Source: Hymenobacter mellowenesis (GTDB lineage: Bacteria > Bacteroidota > Bacteroidia > Cytophagales > Hymenobacteraceae). From it: a DNA stretch of 64,000 nt. Below the pieces are notes generated by a model. It saw nothing but the letters and a program-made list of their open reading frames with translations. It was not told where the DNA came from and ran no database searches. The stretch covers positions 62,001 to 126,000 of the forward strand of contig NZ_JAUQSX010000008.1 of the NCBI RefSeq assembly GCF_030581005.1, written 5' to 3'. Each line of letters begins with the position of its first letter. The first letter of the stretch is position 1. The position numbers were made by a program, and so were the translations under genes. Positions 16,615 to 26,162 of the stretch are shown in pieces.

Positions 16615-16705
16615 TAAGTTTTATACAGAAGCGGCGAGAGACTAGGCTCCCTGACCCGCTGGCAACCTTCCACTACGCGAAAGGTGCCAATTCCTACCCA
16701 CTGCG
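16615..16705 (+). ncRNA. SAM riboswitch (S-box class aptamer)
   Basis: Aptamer of the SAM-I/SAM-IV clan, sensing S-adenosylmethionine. Visible pairing: P2 AGCGG (16630-16634) with CCGCT (16656-16660) enclosing a kink-turn-like GAGAGA...CTGA; the core GGCAACC; P3 ACCTT (16665-16669) with AAGGT (16681-16685); and the trailing GTGCCAATTCCT. The downstream gene is a methionine-biosynthesis sulfhydrylase, as expected. About 415 nt separate aptamer and start codon, so the expression platform may be elsewhere than in classical short leaders. Exact subtype needs a covariance search. Confidence 0.85.
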
Positions 16706-16740
16706 GCTTCGGCCACATTGGGGCATATGACTCGAGTGCC

Positions 16741-16899
16741 ATGGAAAACCCTGCTGAATCTGCTTTTTTCAACCCGACTGTTCCGGCTGCTTTGCGCGCC
16801 GCGGTTTCGGGTTTTTCTGTTTTGGCCCCGTGCGGCCAGAGCCAGGCGTTGCCTTCGCTGCGAATGCGAATGTGTTGTTGGCGCCCGTGTTGCGGCTAA
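16741..16899 (+). CDS. candidate Met/Cys-rich leader peptide upstream of metY
   Basis: 52-codon ORF between the SAM riboswitch and metY. Its last dozen residues are LRMRMCCWRPCCG, containing two Met and four Cys right before the TAA. This is the layout of a ribosome-mediated attenuator. The stop codon lies in a small hairpin (CTAAGC / GCTTAG, 16896-16915). The Pro-Cys-Cys codons pair with a segment about 115 nt downstream. An overlapping frame (16727-16915, 62 codons) is also open, Leu/Arg-rich and Cys-rich (RCLRCECECVV) from the same bases, so which frame is translated is uncertain. Leader role is inference. Confidence 0.45.
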   Translation: MENPAESAFFNPTVPAALRAAVSGFSVLAPCGQSQALPSLRMRMCCWRPCCG

Positions 16900-17019
16900 G
16901 CTGATTTCGGCTTAGACACCCCTCCCTTCCTTTCTGGAAATTTCTGGCGGCTTGCCGCGTCCGTTGCGCGCCCTTTCGGGGCCGGGCGGCCGGGTTCAGG
17001 CCGCCGCTGCAACACGGGC
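16883..17019 (+). promoter_or_regulatory. long-range stem, possible attenuator in the metY leader
   Basis: GCCCGTGTTGC (16883-16893) is perfectly complementary to GCAACACGGGC (17009-17019). A 7-bp hairpin GGCGGCC / GGCCGCC (16985-17005) lies within the enclosed loop. The left strand is exactly the Cys-codon end of the leader ORF, so a stalled ribosome would prevent pairing. No U-tract follows, so effects on translation or Rho access are as likely as termination. Confidence 0.45.
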
Positions 17020-17121
17020 TCGTCCGGGAATTATTACGCTACAAAGCGCTCAAATAAAGGCTTTTGGCGAATTCAAACAAACAGTCATTACGGGTTTTCA
17101 ACCTCCAAATACAACTGCATC

Positions 17122-18501
<1,380 letters not shown>

Positions 18502-18504
18502 GGC

Positions 18505-18602
18505 AGTAGAGAGTAGAAAGTATTGAATAGTGAGATTTCAGGAAACTACACATCCGATGGCCTGCCATTCATCTCACTACTCAATACTTTCTACTCTCTA
18601 CT
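18505..18602. repeat. REPIN-like inverted repeat, family G
   Basis: 32-bp arms at 18505-18536 and 18571-18602 with one mismatch. The AT-rich core AGAGAGTAGAAAGTATTG is unlike the other families. It starts 4 bp after the metY stop. Confidence 0.8.
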
Positions 18603-18614
18603 AAATCAAAAAAC

Positions 18615-18640
18615 CCCACCAGTGGGCCACCTCTGGTGGG
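18615..18640 (+). terminator. hairpin after metY
   Basis: 8-bp stem CCCACCAG / CTGGTGGG. No T-run follows immediately, so terminator strength is doubtful. Confidence 0.4.
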
Positions 18641-18674
18641 CCGGCGCCAGCCTCGCTGGTGGCATTATTATTTG

Positions 18675-18781
18675 GCAGTGGTAGAATCGGCCCACGGGCG
18701 CGCCTGCTTTCCTGATTTTAGTTGGAGAAAGATGGGGGTGAGATACCATTGGCGCGTGCCGTGCGCCGATTCTACCGCTGC
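18675..18781. repeat. REPIN-like inverted repeat, family H
   Basis: Imperfect arms of about 29 bp at 18675-18702 and 18753-18781 (GCAGTGGTAGAATCGGC... / ...GCCGATTCTACCGCTGC). It ends 18 bp before the metX ATG, so any metX promoter must lie within or before it. Confidence 0.65.
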
Positions 18782-18799
18782 TTTTAGTTATTAGAACCC

Positions 18800-19828
18800 A
18801 TGTCAGACCAGTTTTTTCACATCCCCAGCCTGCGCCTCGAAAGCGGCGAAACCCTGGCCGACGCCCGCGTGGCGTACCAAACCTGGGGCCAGCTGAACGA
18901 GGACCGCGACAACGTGGTGTGGGTGTGCCACGCCCTCACGGCCAACGCCGACGTGCTGGCCTGGTGGCCGGGCCTGGTAGGCCCGGGCTGCTACTACGAC
19001 CCCGCCGACTGGTTCATCATCTGCGCCAACGTGCAGGGCTCGTGCTACGGCAGCACCAGCCCGCGCGACCTCGACCCGGCCACCTGCCAGCCCCGCTACC
19101 AGCATTTCCCGCTCCTGACCATCCGGGACTTGGTGACGGCCCACGACCTGCTGCGCCAGGATTTGGAACTGACCGACATCCATACGCTCATCGGGGGTTC
19201 TCTAGGCGGACAGCAGGCGCTGGAATGGGCCGTGCAGCGGCCCGATTTGTTCGACCATCTGGTCGTTATTGCCACCAACGCCCGGCATTCGGCCTGGGGC
19301 ATTGCCTTCAACGAGGCCCAGCGGCTGGCCATTGAGGCCGACCCGACCTACGCCGCCGGCCAGCCCGGCGGGGGCGACGAAGGCCTGCGCGCCGCCCGGG
19401 CCATGGCCCTGCTCAGCTACCGCAGCTACGCCGCCTACGCCGAAACCCAAACCGACCCCGACGACGACCAGCTGTTGCCCGAGCACCGCGCCAGCCGCTA
19501 CCAGCGCTACCAGGGCGACAAGCTGGTGGCCCGCTTCGATGCCTACAGCTACGTGGCCCTGAGCCGCAGCATGGATTCGCACCACGTGGGCCGCAACCGG
19601 GGCGGGGTGCCGGCGGCCCTGCGCCGCATTGGGGCGCGCACGCTGGTGCTGGGCATCACGTCCGACGTGCTGTTTCCGCTCAGCGAGCAGCGGGAGCTGG
19701 CGGCCCACATTCCCGGGGCGATGTATGCTGAGTTGGACTCGCGCTACGGCCACGATGGGTTTTTGCTGGAAACGGCGGCCATCACGCACTTCTTGGAGCG
19801 GTTCTACGCGCCCACGTTCGTGCATTAG
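18800..19828 (+). CDS. metX: homoserine O-acetyltransferase
   Basis: Acetyl-CoA:homoserine O-acetyltransferase, supplying the substrate of MetY. Alpha/beta-hydrolase fold, 342 residues. The nucleophile is S134 in LIGGSLGGQQALEW. The oxyanion/entry region is VCHALTANAD. The acid lies in TSDVLFPLSEQ and the catalytic His in YGHDGFLLE. The block NVQGSCYGSTSPRD is MetX-like. The ATG at 18800 is the only sensible start. Its neighbours, metY before and hom after on the same strand, make a homoserine-to-homocysteine block. Confidence 0.95.
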   Translation: MSDQFFHIPSLRLESGETLADARVAYQTWGQLNEDRDNVVWVCHALTANADVLAWWPGLVGPGCYYDPADWFIICANVQGSCYGSTSPRDLDPATCQPRYQHFPLLTIRDLVTAHDLLRQDLELTDIHTLIGGSLGGQQALEWAVQRPDLFDHLVVIATNARHSAWGIAFNEAQRLAIEADPTYAAGQPGGGDEGLRAARAMALLSYRSYAAYAETQTDPDDDQLLPEHRASRYQRYQGDKLVARFDAYSYVALSRSMDSHHVGRNRGGVPAALRRIGARTLVLGITSDVLFPLSEQRELAAHIPGAMYAELDSRYGHDGFLLETAAITHFLERFYAPTFVH

Positions 19829-19900
19829 GCTGCTGCTCTGGTTAGAGCAGCGCATCTTAAGCGGCGATATGCCCCCAGACGCTGGAATCGAATGTTATAA

Positions 19901-20000
19901 GGCACAAACCAACCGGCTCGGGTACAAAGCCTGACTTTGGGGCACAAAAGCAAACGCTACGGCACAAATACAAGCGTGCGAGTACAAGCGCGCGCTTGCT
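19901..20000 (+). repeat. array of five degenerate 20-nt direct repeats upstream of hom
   Basis: Units begin exactly at 19901, 19921, 19941, 19961 and 19981. Four start GGCACAAA or GGTACAAA and the last AGTACAAG; the other 12 positions vary. The 20-bp period equals about two helical turns. It lies in the 211-bp metX-hom gap, 40 bp before the hom ATG. A small hairpin (CTGCTCT / AGAGCAG) follows the metX stop. Function unknown. Confidence 0.75.
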
Positions 20001-20039
20001 ACTACGGCTACTGGGCCTGGCAAATTTAATGATACTGTG

Positions 20040-21302
20040 ATGAATGAAAACAACCCGTTGCGCATCGGCCTGATTGGGTTTGGCTGCGTGGGACAGGGAT
20101 TTTACGACATTGTGGCGCAGCAGCCCGGCCTGAACCTGACCATCACGTGCATCGCCGTGAAGACGCCCGGCAAGGCCCGCTCACTGCCAGCCCACCGCTT
20201 CACCTACCACGCTGACGAGCTACTGGCCGACCCCGAGCTGGACCTGCTGGTGGAAGTCATCGACGACGCAGCCGAGGCCTTCCGGCTGGTGAGCGCGGCC
20301 CTGCGCCGGGGCCGCCGCGTGGCCACAGCCAACAAGGCCATGCTGGCCCGCCACTTGCCCGAACTGGTGCAGTTGCAGGCCGAGTTCGGCGGCACGCTGC
20401 TGTATGAGGCAGCCGTGTGCGGCAGCATTCCGGTGGTTCGGACGTTGGACCAGTACTTCAGCCACGAGCCGCTGCGGGCGGTAAGCGGCATTTTCAACGG
20501 CTCCTCCAACTACGTGCTGACGCGCATGAGCGAGGAAGGCTCCGACTATGGCCCGGCACTGGCTGAAGCCCAGGCGCTGGGCTTCGCCGAAACCGACCCG
20601 ACGCTGGACATGGGCGCCTTCGACCCGCGCTCGAAAGCGGTAATTCTGGCGGCCCATGCCTACGGCGTTTTCCTCGAAGCCGACGAGATACTAAACCTGG
20701 GCATTGAGGGCGTAAGCGCGGCCGACATTGCCCACGCGGCGGCGCAGGGCCAGAAGATTAAGGTGGTGGCCGGCCTCTACCGCCTGCCCGACGGCCGCCT
20801 CACGGCTCTGGTGACGCCGCAGCTGCTGGGGCCGGAGTCGTCGCTCTACACGGTGGAACGGGAATTCAACGGCGTGGTGATTGACGCCGCGTTTGCCGGT
20901 CCGCAGTTCTTGCAGGGACGCGGAGCCGGCGGCCACCCCACCGGCTCGGCCGTGCTGGCCGATGTGCTGGCCCTGCGGCGCGGCCTGCGCTACCAGTACG
21001 CCAAGCAGGCCACCGCGCCCGCCGTGCAGCTTACCCACGGCCTGGAAATTGACGCCTACGTGCGCCACCCCGATGCCGGGGTGCTGCGCGAGGTGCTGAC
21101 GTGGCTGGAGCTGCCCGCCGAGGCCGTGCAAACCGACGTCCACGGCAGCTTTGCCACCGGTGCGGTGCCGGTGCAGCAGCTGTGGGCCTGGCGCAAGGAG
21201 CTGCGCAGCCTTGGCGTGTTTGTGGCGCGGCAGGGCGAAGTACGGCCGGTAGCGGCAACGGCGACCTTCCAGACGAATGAGGCAGTGGCGGCGCTGGCCT
21301 AA
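20040..21302 (+). CDS. hom: homoserine dehydrogenase
   Basis: NAD(P)-dependent reduction of aspartate semialdehyde to homoserine, the branch point to methionine and threonine. 420 residues from the ATG at 20040 (a GTG one codon earlier is possible). The Rossmann motif GFGCVGQG is near residues 13-20. NKAMLARH, YEAAVCGSIPVV and GIFNGSSNYVLTRM are family blocks. GFAETDPTLDMGAFD and GAGGHPTGSAVLADV complete the catalytic domain. The C-terminal 90 residues are short for a full ACT domain and not clearly one, so feedback by threonine is uncertain. It lacks an aspartokinase fusion. Confidence 0.95.
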   Translation: MNENNPLRIGLIGFGCVGQGFYDIVAQQPGLNLTITCIAVKTPGKARSLPAHRFTYHADELLADPELDLLVEVIDDAAEAFRLVSAALRRGRRVATANKAMLARHLPELVQLQAEFGGTLLYEAAVCGSIPVVRTLDQYFSHEPLRAVSGIFNGSSNYVLTRMSEEGSDYGPALAEAQALGFAETDPTLDMGAFDPRSKAVILAAHAYGVFLEADEILNLGIEGVSAADIAHAAAQGQKIKVVAGLYRLPDGRLTALVTPQLLGPESSLYTVEREFNGVVIDAAFAGPQFLQGRGAGGHPTGSAVLADVLALRRGLRYQYAKQATAPAVQLTHGLEIDAYVRHPDAGVLREVLTWLELPAEAVQTDVHGSFATGAVPVQQLWAWRKELRSLGVFVARQGEVRPVAATATFQTNEAVAALA

Positions 21303-21506
21303 GCAGGCCCAGCGACTAAGCCGTAGCGTAGCAGCAACCAGTTGGTGGCCGCAAAAGCAGTCGTCATTCGCCGGCCGCACTGCGGCGGCAGCGCCATGGC
21401 CGCAACTGTTGTTGGGCTGCGGCTGCTGAGTGGCTGGAAGGGTGCTTACCTACAAGCCAATTGCCCCGTTGCAGCGGGAGCGGCCGGATTGGAAGCGTAG
21501 GCAATA

Positions 21507-21542
21507 GAAAGGGGCGCCGCTCAGCTGAGCGGCGCCCCTTTC
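21507..21542. terminator. bidirectional terminator between hom and the esterase
   Basis: Perfect 36-bp palindrome, arms GAAAGGGGCGCCGCTCAG / CTGAGCGGCGCCCCTTTC, with T-rich flank, between convergent genes. The rest of the 260-bp gap shows nothing. Confidence 0.9.
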
Positions 21543-21562
21543 TTGTTTAAGGCATTTGGGCG

Positions 21563-22798
21563 TTACTTAAACTCGATGCGGACGGGCGGCTGACCGGCGA
21601 ACCTGAGCAGGTAAACGCCGGGCGCCAGCGAGCCGCGCGGCACCGTGAGCTCCGGCGTGGCGGGGTGCAGGGTTTGCACCACGCGGCCGGTGGCGTCGAG
21701 CATCTGGGCGTCGAGGGGCAGGCGCCAGGAGGCGGGTAGCTGCAGGCGCACGGCTTCGGTAGCGGGGTTGGGGTAGGCGGGCAGGGCCGGAGCAGCGGCT
21801 TTGGCGGTGGCGAGGGTGGTGCCGGCCCGGGCTAGCAAGGGGCGCAGGAAGTCGCGAATGGCGCGGAAGGTGGTGTCGGCGTAGAGCGAGCTGCTTTCGA
21901 AAGGAATGTGGCCGGCGCGCGAGAGGCGCACCAACGTATTGGTGATGCCCACTTGCGTGGCGCGCGGGTTCAGGCGGCCGCTGCCGTAGACGTACTTGGG
22001 CGGCAAGCTGCTGCCCACCCGCCCTTGCAGGTAAGGCACGGTGGCGTCGGCGGTGCCGTGCACGCTGAGCAGCGGGGCGTTGCCGGCCTCAATAAGGCTG
22101 GGGTTTTCGGTGGCGCCGCTCAGGTTGAGCACGGCCAGGGGGGCGCTGCTGTAGCCGGGGTTGCCGCTCACGCCCTCGATGCCGCCCAGGGTGGCCAGGC
22201 CCACGTAGGCGGGCACTTCGCTGGCTTTGTCGAGGTAGCCCACTTCCAGCGCCGCGAAAGCGCCGGCCGACGAGCCGCCCACGGCAATGTAGGCGGGGTT
22301 CACCTTGTAGGTTTTGGTGGTGGCGGCGTCTTTGCGGAAGAAGCGCACGGCGGCGCGCAAATCCTGCATGCCCCGAATGGCCGACTTAGCAATGTTCACC
22401 GTGTCGAACCCACCCCCGAGGATGGTGCCGAAGTCCAGCAACCGGTAGTCGATGCTGGCCGTGACGTAGCCCAGCTTGGCGAAGCGGGTGCACACGTCAA
22501 TCATGTAGACATCGGTTTTGGAACCCGTGATGAAGCCGCCCTGGTGGGCAAAAATGATGACCGGCCGCCGGCTCACGGTGTCGCCCGTGGGCTGGTAAAT
22601 GTCCATCAGCAGCTGCTGGGTGGCGCCGGCCGAGTTCACGGCCGCGCCATACACGACGCCCGACGTGGTGGTCACGTTGGCGAACCTGGGCTGGTAGTAC
22701 CGCCCGCGGGTAGTATCGATGCGAGCCTGGGCCGAAGCCAGTTGGGTGCCGGCCAGCACGAAGGCAGCCAGCAGCAGGAGTAAAGATTTCATCTGCAT
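21563..22798 (-). CDS. secreted alpha/beta-hydrolase esterase with T9SS sorting domain
   Basis: About 411 residues from the ATG at 22798 (or 22792). The signal peptide is MKSLLLLLAAFVLAGTQLASAQ. The catalytic domain covers roughly residues 30-320: oxyanion motif FAHQGGF, nucleophile in VGGSSAGAFAAL, acid in HGTADATVPY and His in RAGHIPF. This resembles the BD-FAE/carboxylesterase group acting on acylated sugars or xylan. The last 75 residues (AYPNPATEAVRLQLP... LAPGVYLLRFAGQPPVRIEFK) are a type A T9SS C-terminal domain, so the enzyme should be exported by T9SS. It is a paralogue of the next gene, lying downstream of it on the same strand. Confidence 0.85.
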   Translation of the reverse strand: MQMKSLLLLLAAFVLAGTQLASAQARIDTTRGRYYQPRFANVTTTSGVVYGAAVNSAGATQQLLMDIYQPTGDTVSRRPVIIFAHQGGFITGSKTDVYMIDVCTRFAKLGYVTASIDYRLLDFGTILGGGFDTVNIAKSAIRGMQDLRAAVRFFRKDAATTKTYKVNPAYIAVGGSSAGAFAALEVGYLDKASEVPAYVGLATLGGIEGVSGNPGYSSAPLAVLNLSGATENPSLIEAGNAPLLSVHGTADATVPYLQGRVGSSLPPKYVYGSGRLNPRATQVGITNTLVRLSRAGHIPFESSSLYADTTFRAIRDFLRPLLARAGTTLATAKAAAPALPAYPNPATEAVRLQLPASWRLPLDAQMLDATGRVVQTLHPATPELTVPRGSLAPGVYLLRFAGQPPVRIEFK

Positions 22799-22962
22799 AA
22801 GGGATGTGGTGAGTGAAGAAGCCGCCGCTGCCCGGGCCGTAGCTTCATGCCAATGATACAACGGATTCGGCCTGTTGGTTGCCTGGGCACCGGGCTTTAG
22901 GACAATGCACGACCTGACCAACGTAGAAGCGGGGTACGACCCTATCCCTACGTCGGTCGAAC

Positions 22963-25917
22963 CTACTGCACCACCACGCGGCGCACCAGCGGCACGCCCG
23001 CCACGCGCAGGTGCAGCTGGTACACGCCCGGGGCCAGGCCGCGCACGTTCACCTCGCCGGTGAGGGACTGGCCGGCCGCCGACAGGGGCTGACGGCGCAC
23101 CGTCTGGCCCAGCGCGTTAGTCAGCTCGGCCACCGCCGGGGCGGCCGTACCGGCCGGCAGCGGCAGCCGCACCTGGAAGCTGCCCGACGCCGGGTTCGGA
23201 AACACCTGCAGCTGGGCGGCCAAGGCCTTGGCCGGGCTGGTGGCCAGCACGCCGGCGGCGCTCAGCTCCAGGGCGAAGCGGCCCGGCGCGGTGGTGCCGG
23301 CCACGCTGAAGGCGTAGCGCGTGCCGGCGGCCAGGGCCGTGCGGGTGCCCGTCAAGGCATCGGTCAGGGTGAGGGCGCCGGGGGCGTAGTTAGCCAGCTG
23401 CGCGGCGGTGAGGACGTAGCTGCCGGGCGCGGGCACCCCCAGGGCCAACGGCACGGTGGCGGGCGCGCCCACCACGGGCAGACCGTTGATGGCCAGCGCC
23501 TCGCCCTGGGCCACGGTGGCCAGGTTCAGGCCGCTGGGGTTGGGCAGCTTCACGGCGTCGAAGGCGGCATCAGCGGCGGCGGTGGCGCCGGCTTCCTGGT
23601 AGAGGTAGGCTTCATCGGCTTGGGCGGGGGTGGCGGCGGCAGCCAGCGTGAGGCGCAGCTGCGGCCGGGCGTCGGCGGTGCTGCGCTGCACGGTTTGCGC
23701 ATTGGCGGCGGCGAAGTCGGTGATGCGGGCGGCCAGCGGGAAGGTGAGCGTGACGGGCGAAGCCGCCAGGGAGCGCACGAAGAAGCCCTGCCCCAGCGGA
23801 ATGGTGGCGCCCGCGCCACCTACGCCGTTCACGTAGGTGCGGTAATTACCGGCATACTGGCTGGTGCTCACGAAAATGTACATGGCGCTGCTCATACCGG
23901 CCGGAATGGCCACGCCGTCCCAGTTCAGGGCCGAGGCAAAGGGATTGCCCACCAGGTGCCAGCCGGCGGTGGGGGTGGCGGCAGCGGGCAGGGTGGTGCT
24001 GTAGGGGGCGCCGTTGCCGTAGAGGGCGCCCGTAAAGCTCATCGTCTGGCCGGCGCCTACGTTCACCGTGAAGCCTTTGCCCAGGGTGTAGTTGTTGCTG
24101 GGCCCGCCGGCCGTGGCGGACGGCTGCGGCACGAACCAGCCCTTGTCGAACTCGGCGTAGCTGGTGGCCGGCGAGGTGAGGGCCCGCTGCTGGTCGTAGG
24201 CAAATACCGTGGGGAAGGGCGTCACCAGGTCGGGCCGGGCGCTGGTGTTGTAGGCGAAGTTGAGCGTGGGCGTGAAGCTGGCCGTGGCGAAGCTGTTGAC
24301 GGTGGTGTTCAGCAGCGGAATGGTGAGGTGGCGGTAGCCCGGGCCGGGGTTCGCACTGGGGTCGAGGTAGCGTTGGATGGTGAGCGGCAACTGCACCGTG
24401 CCAGTGCCGGGCGTAACCAGGGCCGTGCCGCTGGCATCGGAAAGCAACGTCAGGCCCGAGGGGAAGAACGAGCCGTTGGTGAGAACCAGCCGTTGCCGGA
24501 TGCTCAGCGTGCGGTTGTGCGTCAGGGAGCGGCCGCCGGTCAGGGCCACCTCCAGCTCGCGCACCGTGGCGGGCAGGCCCGTGCCAATGGTCTGGTTCGT
24601 GGTGCCATCGTACACATACACGGCGTCGGTGCTAAACGTGCGAGTGCCCGTGTTCTGAATGGCCCCCGTGGCGCCGCTCGCGCTGATGCCCGCCGCGTCG
24701 CAAATGCGCAGGGCGGCGCCGGATTGCAAATCAAAGCTGCCCGGGCCGTCCACCACGAAGCAGTTGGTATTGAGCGCGCCGGCCGTTTGGCCCGTCAGGT
24801 TTTTCACCACGAGCGTGCCATACACCGTCACGTTGCCGCCAAGAGTGGCCGTGCCGCTGTTGACGGTAATGTCCTGGTAGTTGCCTGCGGCCACGGTCGT
24901 ATTCATATTGATGACCAGGCTGGGCAGGGCCACCACCGGCACCAGCAGCGGGCGCAGGAAGTCGCGGATGTCGCGGAACGTGGTGTCGGCGTAGGCGGCC
25001 GGATTGGTGCTGCCGCTGGTGGGGTACTGCGGAATGTGGGGCGCCTTGCTGAAGCGGCGCAGCACGTTGGGCACCCCCACGCTGCTGGCGTAGGGGTTCA
25101 GCAGGCCGCTGCCGAACACGTACTTGGGCGGCAGGCCGGCGCCCACCCGGCCTTTGAGGTAGGGCACCACGTTGTCGGAAGTGCCGTGGGCGCTGTAGAG
25201 GGGCACATTGCCGGCCTCGATGATGCTAGGCGGGTTGGTGGCGCCGCTCAGATTGAGCACGGCCAGCACGGTGCTGGGGTAGTTGGGGTTGCCGCTGTTG
25301 CCCTCGATGCCGCCCAGGGCGCTCAGGCCCACGTCGGCGGTTACTTCGCTGGCTTTGTCGAGGTAGCCCACCTGCAACGCCATGAATCCGCCGGCCGAAG
25401 CGCCGCCCACCGCAATGCGGTTGGGGCTGGCGCGGTAGGTGTTGGTGGTGGCGGCGTCGCGACGGAAGAAGCGCACGGCCGCCCGCATGTCCTGCATACC
25501 CCGAATAGCGGCCTTGCTCACGGCCGTAGTGTCGAAGGTGGTGAACAGCAGGCGGTAGTCGATGCTGGCCGTGACGTAGCCCAGCCGGGCGAAGCGCGTG
25601 CACACGTCCGTCATGTACGCATCGGTGCGCGTGCCCCGCACGAAGCCGCCTTCGTGGGCGAAGATGATGACCGGCCGCTCGGGGGCCACGTCGCCGGTGG
25701 GCTGATAGATGTCCATCAGCAGCGTCTGGGTGGTGCCGAAGGCCGTCACGGCCGAGCCGTACACCACGCCCGACGTCACGGTCACGTTTGGGAAGATGGG
25801 CCGGTAGTAGCGAAAGGCAGTGGTGTCGATGGGGTTGGTTTGGGCGGCGGCCGGGGCGGCGGCCGCCAAGCCAAGCACCAGTAGTAAGTAGTACAGTACA
25901 GAGTCTTTCATAGACAA
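22963..25917 (-). CDS. large secreted esterase: alpha/beta-hydrolase plus beta-rich region and T9SS sorting domain
   Basis: 984 residues. Signal peptide at about 1-26. The hydrolase domain at about 30-330 is strongly similar to the adjacent 411-aa esterase: FAHEGGF, VGGASAGGFMAL, SAHGTSDNVVPY and KAPHIP. It is then extended by some 550 residues of repetitive beta-strand sequence. That part includes a segment like VINMNTTVAAGNYQDITV and a GWHLVGNPFASALNW module common in T9SS cargo. The last 75 residues (LQVFPNPASGSFQVRLP... GLAPGVYQLHLRVAG) are a type A sorting domain. The extension may bind polysaccharide (inferred). It lies 164 bp upstream of its paralogue; a possible -7 box is at 26011-26018. 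Confidence 0.85.
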   Translation of the reverse strand: MSMKDSVLYYLLLVLGLAAAAPAAAQTNPIDTTAFRYYRPIFPNVTVTSGVVYGSAVTAFGTTQTLLMDIYQPTGDVAPERPVIIFAHEGGFVRGTRTDAYMTDVCTRFARLGYVTASIDYRLLFTTFDTTAVSKAAIRGMQDMRAAVRFFRRDAATTNTYRASPNRIAVGGASAGGFMALQVGYLDKASEVTADVGLSALGGIEGNSGNPNYPSTVLAVLNLSGATNPPSIIEAGNVPLYSAHGTSDNVVPYLKGRVGAGLPPKYVFGSGLLNPYASSVGVPNVLRRFSKAPHIPQYPTSGSTNPAAYADTTFRDIRDFLRPLLVPVVALPSLVINMNTTVAAGNYQDITVNSGTATLGGNVTVYGTLVVKNLTGQTAGALNTNCFVVDGPGSFDLQSGAALRICDAAGISASGATGAIQNTGTRTFSTDAVYVYDGTTNQTIGTGLPATVRELEVALTGGRSLTHNRTLSIRQRLVLTNGSFFPSGLTLLSDASGTALVTPGTGTVQLPLTIQRYLDPSANPGPGYRHLTIPLLNTTVNSFATASFTPTLNFAYNTSARPDLVTPFPTVFAYDQQRALTSPATSYAEFDKGWFVPQPSATAGGPSNNYTLGKGFTVNVGAGQTMSFTGALYGNGAPYSTTLPAAATPTAGWHLVGNPFASALNWDGVAIPAGMSSAMYIFVSTSQYAGNYRTYVNGVGGAGATIPLGQGFFVRSLAASPVTLTFPLAARITDFAAANAQTVQRSTADARPQLRLTLAAAATPAQADEAYLYQEAGATAAADAAFDAVKLPNPSGLNLATVAQGEALAINGLPVVGAPATVPLALGVPAPGSYVLTAAQLANYAPGALTLTDALTGTRTALAAGTRYAFSVAGTTAPGRFALELSAAGVLATSPAKALAAQLQVFPNPASGSFQVRLPLPAGTAAPAVAELTNALGQTVRRQPLSAAGQSLTGEVNVRGLAPGVYQLHLRVAGVPLVRRVVVQ

Positions 25918-26010
25918 GCGGGTTGAAAGGAAGAAAGAAAGGTTGCCAATGGGCTATGGGCTGACGTAGAACCGGGCCGCAGGGTTGGGCTGGCGGCGGG
26001 GTCATCGTTC

Positions 26011-26018
26011 CGAAGGTA
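26011..26018 (-). promoter_or_regulatory. -7-like box upstream of the large esterase
   Basis: TACCTTCG on the minus strand, one base from TAnnTTTG, 94 bp before the ATG. No clear -33. Confidence 0.3.
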
Positions 26019-26056
26019 CGACTCCCGTTATTTGCAGCCGCTTTGCCCGAACAATA

Positions 26057-26141
26057 TAGGGGCGGGGCCTGCCCCCGCCCAGGCGCTCGCGCCGCTTTTA
26101 CGCTGACGTTCAACGACGGGCGGGGGCAGGCCCCGCCCCTA
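26057..26141. repeat. REPIN-like inverted repeat, family C
   Basis: 24-bp arms at 26057-26080 and 26118-26141 (TAGGGGCGGGGCCTGCCCCC... and complement), each with the inner hairpin GGGGCCTGCCCC. It fills the gap upstream of the carboxypeptidase gene; a second copy is at 42351. Confidence 0.8.
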
Positions 26142-26162
26142 CCGCTCAAACCGTCCTTGCCC

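Noticed and set aside
19901..20000. Possible CRISPR array
   Set aside because: Repeat is about 8 nt in a 20-nt period with no 20-40 nt spacers, and no cas genes are nearby.
23011..25884. Very long plus-strand open frame opposite the large esterase
   Set aside because: His/Gly/Ala-rich shadow with no domain or start signal; the minus-strand reading has signal peptide, catalytic motifs and T9SS domain. High GC3 removes stops from the opposite strand.
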